Below, one piece after another: positions 1 to 4,947 of a stretch of 6,844 nt of DNA. Below the pieces are notes generated by a model. That model made no database searches. It saw only the letters and a program-made list of their open reading frames with translations, and was not told the origin of the DNA. Made by a program: the position numbers and the translations under genes. The stretch lies in NCBI GenBank assembly GCA_903905665.1, contig CAIVHJ010000248.1, forward strand, positions 1-6,844, in the 5' to 3' direction. How positions within the stretch are numbered: the first letter of the stretch is position 1; every line of letters begins with the position of its first letter. The stretch is from an uncultured Phycisphaerales bacterium (lineage in GTDB: Bacteria; Planctomycetota; Phycisphaerae; UBA1845; CAIVHJ01).

Positions 1-357
1 CACAAGGCCGCATTTCAACCTCCCGCGCCGGGGGAACTCAAGTCCGTGGTCGGCGTGCCGATCCAGCGCGTGATGAAACTTATCCACATCGCCCAATCCT
101 CCGGTGATCTGGTATTTGTGGCATCCGATTTGTATTTGCACGCGCGACGGCTGGAGGAATTGAAATCGTTGCTTGCTGCGGCGATGCAGGGCGAAGAAGG
201 CAGGACCGTCTCTGAAATTCGCGTTTTGTTAAAATCCACCCGGAAATACGTGGTTCCGATTCTGGAATATCTGGATAAAATCGGGTTCACCCGACGGGTC
301 GGAGACCGACGATTTCTCAAACAACCCCCTCCGCCGGGCGAGGAAAAACAATCATGA
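1..357 (+). CDS. selB: Selenocysteine-specific elongation factor SelB, C-terminal fragment (5' end outside the window)
   Basis: The frame is open from the first base and ends at TGA 355-357, giving 118 residues; the start lies upstream. SelB is a dedicated GTPase that carries selenocysteyl-tRNA to UGA codons marked by a SECIS hairpin. Its C-terminal winged-helix repeats bind that hairpin. Only the last winged helices are here; the GTPase and EF-Tu-like domains would lie off the window. What identifies it is the final helix-wing at residues 79-106: STRKYVVPILEYLDKIGFTR followed by RVGDRRFL, close to the SelB ending in E. coli and other bacteria (RK..ILEY.DRIGFTRR.G). The preceding stretch with DLVFVASDLYLHARRLEEL (residues 36-54) matches the usual 'v..dlyfh...leeL' region. 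The tail is short and proline/charge-rich (PPPPGEEKQS). The stop overlaps the start of the downstream peptidase gene by 4 nt, implying coupled translation. The organism is therefore expected to make selenoproteins, though none is seen here. Confidence 0.93.
   Translation, partial: HKAAFQPPAPGELKSVVGVPIQRVMKLIHIAQSSGDLVFVASDLYLHARRLEELKSLLAAAMQGEEGRTVSEIRVLLKSTRKYVVPILEYLDKIGFTRRVGDRRFLKQPPPPGEEKQS
340..344 (+). promoter_or_regulatory. Ribosome binding site of the M50 peptidase gene
   Basis: GAGGA lies 9 nt before the ATG at 354, inside the last codons of selB. It supports the ATG that overlaps the selB stop as the true start, and it fits translational coupling of the two genes. Confidence 0.6.
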
Positions 358-1049
358 ACGTACGTTACAGTCCCTTGCTCGTCGCCGTCATCATCGGATG
401 GATTCTTTCTGTCTGCTTCCATGAATTCGCCCACGCCCTGATTGCATATTGGGGCGGGGATCGCACCGTCCGGCAAAAAGGCTACCTTTCGCTCAACCCG
501 ATCGCGTACATTCATCCGATTTATACGATTTTGCTTCCGTGTTTGATTCTCTGGATGGGTGGGATGCCGCTGCCGGGGGCGGCCGTAAAAATCGAAACCC
601 ATCGCCTGAAAAACGCCTGGTGGAAAAGTGCCGTTTCGGCCGCCGGACCATTATCCAACATCCTGTTGTTGCTGATTTTGGCCGTCGTTTTGCATCCCCG
701 CACCGGACTGGTCGATCCCAATGCCGTCGAGCAGCCCACGTGGGTCTTGTTCCTCGGCGCGATGGCGACCCTGCAGGCGATGGCCGTGTTGTTTAACCTG
801 ATACCGATTCCCCCGCTCGACGGATTCGGAATCCTCGAGCCGTTCATGCCCGCCGAAACCCGGATCAAACTTTCGGCGCCGAATGTCAGCCTCGGCGGAC
901 TGTTCATTCTATTTTTCGTCATGTTTCGAGTCGCGCCGATTCGACATTTCTTCTGGAACTGCGTCGCTCAGCTGCTGCTCGTGATGGGGTTGCCGTATGA
1001 AGCGACTTGGCGGTGTTACAACATCGTCTTTTTCGGTCATTCGCAGTAG
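354..1049 (+). CDS. Site-2 protease family (M50) membrane zinc metallopeptidase
   Basis: This 231-residue protein is a predicted intramembrane zinc metalloprotease. The first membrane segment (about 8-29) contains the zinc-binding/catalytic motif HEFAH at 23-27 (H23, E24, H27). A second conserved patch, YLSLNPIAYIHP (44-55), is typical of the small stand-alone S2P-like group, as is AAGPLSN at 96-102. The third metal ligand is most likely D156 in NLIPIPPLDG (148-157), matching the family's N-P-x-P-x-x-D-G motif. Further hydrophobic spans lie near 57-69, 99-113, 131-149, 180-194 and 202-212. No PDZ or CBS domain is present, so this is the minimal core form rather than the RseP or SpoIVFB type. 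The family cleaves transmembrane segments of regulators or processes membrane peptides; the substrate here is unknown. The gene starts inside the selB stop (ATGA) and probably shares its mRNA. All catalytic residues are present, so activity is plausible. Confidence 0.9.
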   Translation: MNVRYSPLLVAVIIGWILSVCFHEFAHALIAYWGGDRTVRQKGYLSLNPIAYIHPIYTILLPCLILWMGGMPLPGAAVKIETHRLKNAWWKSAVSAAGPLSNILLLLILAVVLHPRTGLVDPNAVEQPTWVLFLGAMATLQAMAVLFNLIPIPPLDGFGILEPFMPAETRIKLSAPNVSLGGLFILFFVMFRVAPIRHFFWNCVAQLLLVMGLPYEATWRCYNIVFFGHSQ

Positions 1050-1056
1050 TCGGTTC

Positions 1057-1070
1057 CATCCCGTGGGATG
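1057..1070. repeat. Small inverted repeat 8 nt after the M50 stop
   Basis: CATCCC-GT-GGGATG is a 6-bp inverted repeat with a 2-nt centre. As RNA it would fold with a slightly opened loop just after the peptidase stop codon. No T-run follows directly; the nearest pyrimidine-rich stretch, CTTCTTTTT, is at 1087-1095. It may protect the 3' end of the mRNA or help termination, but it is not a canonical intrinsic terminator. Confidence 0.35.
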
Positions 1071-1114
1071 ATCAGGCTGGAGCGGCTTCTTTTTGGATGT
1101 ACCGCCTATCATAT

Positions 1115-1152
1115 CCATAATCGGGCACGGCATGCCGTGCCCCTACCTATGG
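1115..1152. repeat. Perfect 20-bp palindrome with outer arms, between convergent genes
   Basis: GGGCACGGCATGCCGTGCCC at 1123-1142 is an exact 20-bp palindrome. Outer arms CCATA (1115-1119) and TATGG (1148-1152) are also complementary, separated from the core by a small asymmetric internal loop (3 and 5 nt). The whole thing could form a strong hairpin in RNA from either strand. It sits between the 3' ends of two convergent genes, where a bidirectional transcription stop or a REP-type dispersed palindrome is commonly found. It has no U-tract on either side, so a classical intrinsic terminator is less likely than a REP-like unit or an mRNA 3'-end stabiliser. The element is seen directly; its role is inferred. 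Confidence 0.55.
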
Positions 1153-1183
1153 GCACCATCCTCATAAAACTTCATTCAGAGGG

Positions 1184-2110
1184 TTATTCTTTCCCGACCT
1201 GAGTAACCATGTAGTCGCGGATGGCTTTGGCGATCAGAGCATAGATGCTGCTGGAAATGATCTTGATTCGGAGCAGATCGGCGAATTCGTTGATGTCCGT
1301 TTCCACGTTTTCGAGGATGGGGGGAAGCGCCTGAACGTCCAACCCGATGAACTTCATCGTCGCATCCAGTCGTTCGACGAGATGATCCAGTTCCGGGCTT
1401 TCGCAGAGGACTTTGCCCACCTTGTCGGCGGAGGACAAAATCCGGGCCAGTTTCACGTCTTCGGCCTCCACCGCAAGGTCGCTCTGGTGTTTGGCGACGG
1501 CTTCGCAGATCAATTCCGGTAGTTGCCAGTATTCCAAAACAGTGGCGGATATTTCGGCATGGGTGACCCCGACGGCTTGCAGTTCCGTCTGAGCCAAGTT
1601 GGATTCCCCTTGCGGTTGATACAACCGCAGCACCGGTGCATATTCCTTCGGCAATTCCTGAGCGAGAATAGCGACGCCGACGTCGGCGAGCAATCCGGCG
1701 ACAAACGCCTCTTCGCGAAGACGCGGCATGACTTTTTCGGCGAATCGGGCCGACAAGATCGCCGTGGCGAGCGAGCGACGCCAAAAATACGTCGAGTCGA
1801 GTTCGCCCATTCTGATCTTGCCGATCGATTCCACCATGTATCGGCCCAGCACCAGCGAACGAACCCGCCTCGGCCCCAGCAGAATCATCGCCTGTTTGAT
1901 CGACGTGATTTTTCGCGCGACACCAAAAAGCGCCGAATTGCTCAATCGCAAAATTTCGGACGCCGTCCCGGGATCGGTGGACATCAGGCTGATGAGGTCT
2001 TCATATTCAAAATCCGGCTGTTGAATCACTTCCAGAAATCGGGTGACCACCGCCGGCATACTCGGCACCGCACTGGACCGTTTGATGGCGTCTATTATTT
2101 CGGGTTTCAT
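1184..2110 (-). CDS. HDOD-domain signalling protein
   Basis: This 308-residue protein has an HDOD domain over roughly residues 10-210, a divergent relative of HD phosphohydrolases used as a protein-interaction module in bacterial signalling. Typical blocks in order: VPSMPAVVTRFLEVI (15-29); DPGTASEILRLSNSALFG (46-63); ITSIKQAMILLG (68-79); EEAFVAGLLADVGVAIL (133-149); and HAEISATVLEYWQLPELICE with a late KHQ (184-209). The HD-like position usually read as GLLHD is GLLAD here (A142-D143), so metal-dependent hydrolysis is not expected. The last 100 residues are mostly helical, with no second recognised domain (no GGDEF, EAL, GAF or kinase). I chose ATG at 2110 because GGAG lies 9 nt before it and the family homology begins soon after. 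A TTG at 2167 in the same frame would add 19 residues but has only a weak GAGAA nearby. Family members have been linked to motility, biofilm and cell-cycle control; the partner here is unknown. Confidence 0.9.
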   Translation of the reverse strand: MKPEIIDAIKRSSAVPSMPAVVTRFLEVIQQPDFEYEDLISLMSTDPGTASEILRLSNSALFGVARKITSIKQAMILLGPRRVRSLVLGRYMVESIGKIRMGELDSTYFWRRSLATAILSARFAEKVMPRLREEAFVAGLLADVGVAILAQELPKEYAPVLRLYQPQGESNLAQTELQAVGVTHAEISATVLEYWQLPELICEAVAKHQSDLAVEAEDVKLARILSSADKVGKVLCESPELDHLVERLDATMKFIGLDVQALPPILENVETDINEFADLLRIKIISSSIYALIAKAIRDYMVTQVGKE

Positions 2111-2119
2111 GAATGGCTG

Positions 2120-2123
2120 CTCC
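2120..2123 (-). promoter_or_regulatory. Ribosome binding site deciding the HDOD gene start
   Basis: On the minus strand GGAG precedes the ATG at 2110 by 9 nt. This favours the 308-residue protein over the longer TTG-initiated form at 2167. Confidence 0.55.
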
Positions 2124-2174
2124 GGTTCATCTTCGGTTCGGCCGAAATTCAGATATAGAAGGCGCAATTCTCAC

Positions 2175-2188
2175 GAAACGAGCGTTTC
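2175..2188. promoter_or_regulatory. Inverted repeat in the leader of the HDOD gene (possible operator)
   Basis: GAAACG-AG-CGTTTC is a 6-bp inverted repeat with a 2-nt spacer. It lies about 10-23 nt downstream of the start of transcription predicted from the -10 box at 2204-2209. That placement suits a repressor site or a very short leader hairpin. Only one copy was noticed, so function is inferred from position alone. Confidence 0.3.
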
Positions 2189-2203
2189 TGTGCAAGAACA
2201 AGT

Positions 2204-2232
2204 ATTATAGACTCATGACTCCGCCACGCCAA
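2204..2232 (-). promoter_or_regulatory. Sigma70-like promoter upstream of the HDOD gene
   Basis: On the minus strand TTGGCG (2232-2227) is followed after exactly 17 nt by a perfect TATAAT (2209-2204). The -35 box matches TTGACA at four of six positions. Transcription would start near 2197, leaving a leader of about 87 nt to the ATG at 2110, or about 30 nt to the alternative TTG at 2167. It lies wholly in the gap after the glycosyltransferase stop codon, so the HDOD gene can be expressed independently of the genes upstream. Confidence 0.6.
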
Positions 2233-2242
2233 ACCCGTCGCC

Positions 2243-3829
2243 TCATGAGGATGACGCAGGGCCGGAGAGGGGCTGGCGGGGGATAAATACGGTGAGTTCG
2301 TTGTCAAGCGGTATCGCTTGAAGGTCAGATCGATTCCGCAGGGTCTCTGCGCTCACGGACAATTCGACAAAAGGCAACGTCGTGAAGTGAACGATCATTC
2401 CATTTTGCTCGCGCACGGCTTTGAAAAAATCCTCCAGATCGCGGTCGTCCGGACCTGGTAAATGTCTGAAGGGCCGCCCCAGCCACCACTGCAATTCTTT
2501 CGGCGCACAGGTGTAGAAATTGCGTCGTCCTTCCCAAAGGTCGCTTCGCGAAAGCAACCCGTCGATTTGAGCGATCCAGTGCTTTCGGGCAGAAACGGCT
2601 TCGGGTGATCGAAAACGGTACCAATAGACTGAACTGTTATAGATATCAGAAGTCAAAATCAGGACCGTCATCAAAATGCCCGCCGCAACGACCAGCCGCC
2701 GGCGCTGGTATTGCCGCGCAACCGCGAAAAAAACAACAACGGCCGTGATCAGGCCGACAATTCCCAGGCTGGACAGGATGCGATCATCGAAGGGGAAGGC
2801 ATTGTTGAGGTAGGTATATACCCAAAGCAAAAATATCATCTGGAATCCTGAAAAAATTGCGATCAATAGGAACCATTTTCGAAGGAGGGTCTGTGGTGGA
2901 TGTTTACAGGAGATCACCCAGCCAAAGATCATCCATGCTCCAATAATCAGCACAACCGCAAGCTTGAGCCATAGCGAGGCGGCTCGAAAGACGAACCATC
3001 CTCCCACGGTGTTCAGAAGCGTCCAGAATTCTCCATAACCCGGCGGATGAAACCCGACGGTTCCCTCCGGAATATCCACCGGTGCCCAATGACATCGGAT
3101 CCACCAGACACCCAGTGAAACGGCGGCCACCAACCCCCACGTCGCAGAGCGCAGCAACCGGGTTTTCCAGCCTTGGCGCATCGGACGCGGGTCGGTCAGC
3201 AGGAAAATCAGCGATCCGGCGGGGATCAGGAACGCACCTTGATAGCGGGTGACGGCGGCCAAGCCGGCCCAAAGTGCCGAACCCCACCAAAAACGAGCCG
3301 ATGCCGAACCACCATAGTCCAGCCAGTTTTTCAGCGCCAGAAGAATCAGCAGTACAAACAAAGGCTCGCTGAACGCGAACTGATGAATGTGAAGCATGAT
3401 CTTGGACAATCCCACAAGCACGACGCTCGCCACGCACGCCCATCGGTCGTGGATGATCGACCACGTTAGTTCCCCAACGGTGACCAGAATTAAAACGTAT
3501 AGAAGGATTTTGACGGGCGTGGCCCAAAACACGGGATCCAGACCCGTGACAGCGGATAATCCACCCAGCAGAATCGGGAAGGCGGGTGGAAAATGCACCA
3601 ACGGCGCCAGATCGTTTGGATACTTCCACGTCGTGGTGGAAATGGACAACCCGTGTCCTGCCGCCAGATTGCGCGCCACGTCCACATAAACCATTTCATC
3701 GCTGGAAAGAACCATCTGTGCGGGCGTGAAACCATAGACGACGTAATCCACGACGCCCACGACACTCAGAACGGCCCCCAATGCAAGGGCGGCCCCCCAA
3801 ATCCATGATCGCGGCATCGAGTTTGGCAT
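2243..3829 (-). CDS. GT-C fold membrane glycosyltransferase (ArnT/PMT-like)
   Basis: This 528-residue polytopic protein probably transfers a sugar from a polyprenyl-phosphate donor to an acceptor outside the inner membrane. After a first membrane span (about 10-33) comes the GT-C signature loop SSDEMVYVDVARNLAAGHGL (42-61); the D44-E45 pair is where the catalytic acid sits in this superfamily, and 'ARN.A.GHG' is typical. Further hydrophobic spans lie near 105-121, 131-147, 154-168, 183-212 (with RYQGAF at 195-200), 230-245, 286-306, 320-338, 353-371 and 378-394. FDDRILSSLG (347-356) resembles the arginine-containing 'R.L.P' region of the family. The last 130 or so residues are soluble and unassigned. 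Donor and acceptor cannot be told from sequence. The ATG at 3829 has no good Shine-Dalgarno; ATG at 3817, four codons on, is an alternative. The gene lies 67 nt after the hydrolase gene, with no clear terminator between them. Confidence 0.82.
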   Translation of the reverse strand: MPNSMPRSWIWGAALALGAVLSVVGVVDYVVYGFTPAQMVLSSDEMVYVDVARNLAAGHGLSISTTTWKYPNDLAPLVHFPPAFPILLGGLSAVTGLDPVFWATPVKILLYVLILVTVGELTWSIIHDRWACVASVVLVGLSKIMLHIHQFAFSEPLFVLLILLALKNWLDYGGSASARFWWGSALWAGLAAVTRYQGAFLIPAGSLIFLLTDPRPMRQGWKTRLLRSATWGLVAAVSLGVWWIRCHWAPVDIPEGTVGFHPPGYGEFWTLLNTVGGWFVFRAASLWLKLAVVLIIGAWMIFGWVISCKHPPQTLLRKWFLLIAIFSGFQMIFLLWVYTYLNNAFPFDDRILSSLGIVGLITAVVVFFAVARQYQRRRLVVAAGILMTVLILTSDIYNSSVYWYRFRSPEAVSARKHWIAQIDGLLSRSDLWEGRRNFYTCAPKELQWWLGRPFRHLPGPDDRDLEDFFKAVREQNGMIVHFTTLPFVELSVSAETLRNRSDLQAIPLDNELTVFIPRQPLSGPASSS

Positions 3830-3896
3830 TCATTGAGAATCGGCTTGGAACCGCTCCCGACTTGAACTGATCGGAAGCAACGGGGATTGAGCGACC

Positions 3897-4910
3897 TCAG
3901 TCAGGCTGAATCCATTGGGTGTAGGCAGGCGGACCCCCGAAAATCGCCGCCTGGCCTTCATCGGTCATTCCCGACGTCATTGCATAAATGAAGCCGTTCA
4001 TCTCGCCGACGAGAACGGTATGCAGGATGCGATTTTCTGGATTTTGATGAACGATAATATCCAACCGCCCATCCAGACCACGGTATCGAACCAGGTCGCC
4101 GTCTGATGTCTCGGTCAATTCAACGCGAGATCTGAACGCGTCCAACATGCGGTGTGTGGCGCGGTAGGTTCCCCCGTCGGGACCGACCACTTTCTTCCCA
4201 TCGAGTGTGATTTCCCGGTCGTCGTAAGCGATCACCACGAGAACGTGATCCTTACTTCGCTCAAGCCAGTCGAGCAGTTTTGTCCCATGACCGGCGTCTG
4301 CACTGAATCCGTAATTGGCGTCCAGAAACGCAATTCGATTGATGTCATCCGGAATTTGCTCCACGCCGTTCAGATATCCAAAAATGAAACTTCCCCCGCC
4401 GCTGTGGCAGGACAACGCGAACTCGGTGTTGGGTACACCGATCTGTCGCCGAACCTCGCTCAAGAAACCGGCGATCCGTTCGCTGTTGTCGGTATATTTG
4501 GCTCGCCAGGAGGGCCAGCTTTTCTGTTCGGTCTCCAGATACGCGACGATGATGTTGCGGTCCTGAATGATTTCACGCAATCTCCGAGTCTGAGCGCCGA
4601 TATGTTGAATGAAATAATGCCAATCCAGCCCCCCGGCCTGTTGTCGTCCGATGGTCCATTCGATCGTGTTGCCGTTGGGCAGGGCATAAAAAATGATCCG
4701 GGTCGGCTTGCTCCGATCGAAGCGATCGGGGCTGGGAGCATTGATGTGGATTCGAACTCCGGGTTCGATCTGAAGATCGCAGGTTTGTTCCGCCCAGTGA
4801 CGACTGATTTGAAATCCCGCCAACCTCCCGCAGGGGGAACCGGCGCATCCACTGGTCATAGTCAAAGCCGCAACGATCCAACCCACACGAAATAGTGAAA
4901 TTCGCTCCAT
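3897..4910 (-). CDS. Predicted lipoprotein, alpha/beta hydrolase fold
   Basis: This 337-residue protein opens with a charged start (MERISLFR) and a hydrophobic stretch (9-17) ending in TSGC. C22 is a candidate lipidation site, but T19 replaces the usual Leu at -3, so plain secretion is also possible. The rest looks like an alpha/beta hydrolase: a strand-turn RIIFYALPNGNT (71-82) near the usual oxyanion region, and the nucleophile elbow LSCHSGGGSF (166-175) with S170 as likely nucleophile. Asp candidates are D230/D231 in VVIAYDD, or D197 in FLDANYG; H297 in ILHT is the likely histidine. That order (Ser, Asp, His) fits the fold. C-H-S-G-G replaces the common G-x-S-x-G at its first position. The substrate (ester, peptide or polysaccharide decoration) is unknown. 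I chose ATG at 4910, with GGGA 4 nt upstream; an in-frame GTG at 4928 would add six residues and lacks a well-spaced site. It starts 37 nt after the chemoreceptor stop and may be co-transcribed with it. Confidence 0.72.
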   Translation of the reverse strand: MERISLFRVGWIVAALTMTSGCAGSPCGRLAGFQISRHWAEQTCDLQIEPGVRIHINAPSPDRFDRSKPTRIIFYALPNGNTIEWTIGRQQAGGLDWHYFIQHIGAQTRRLREIIQDRNIIVAYLETEQKSWPSWRAKYTDNSERIAGFLSEVRRQIGVPNTEFALSCHSGGGSFIFGYLNGVEQIPDDINRIAFLDANYGFSADAGHGTKLLDWLERSKDHVLVVIAYDDREITLDGKKVVGPDGGTYRATHRMLDAFRSRVELTETSDGDLVRYRGLDGRLDIIVHQNPENRILHTVLVGEMNGFIYAMTSGMTDEGQAAIFGGPPAYTQWIQPD

Positions 4911-4947
4911 GGATTCCCATGTTACCACGGAGAGAATCGATCCTCAA

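Noticed and set aside
15..602. Minus-strand open frame of 195 codons
   Set aside because: It lies antisense to selB and the M50 gene, both with clear family motifs, and its composition is arginine/serine/proline-rich noise.
1523..2158. Plus-strand open frame of 211 codons
   Set aside because: It is antisense to the HDOD gene, has no recognisable motif, and is rich in Arg, Gln and His as expected for a shadow frame.
2241..2250. CCTCATGAGG 10-bp palindrome over the glycosyltransferase stop
   Set aside because: It is short, partly coding and without a T-run, so it is not supported as a terminator or operator.
2904..3629. Minus-strand open frame of 241 codons in another frame of the glycosyltransferase gene
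   Set aside because: The overlapping frame has membrane spans and the GT-C DE motif; this one is Arg/Gly/Ser-rich with no family signal.
3700..3899. Possible selenocysteine read-through of the hydrolase TGA stop, prompted by selB in the window (the frame stays open for roughly 65 codons)
   Set aside because: The extension runs out of frame into the glycosyltransferase gene, shows no homology-like pattern, and I saw no convincing SECIS hairpin right after the TGA.
4152..4895. Plus-strand open frame of 247 codons
   Set aside because: It is antisense to the hydrolase gene, whose own strand has a signal peptide, a nucleophile elbow and a ribosome site; no motif is seen in the antisense product.
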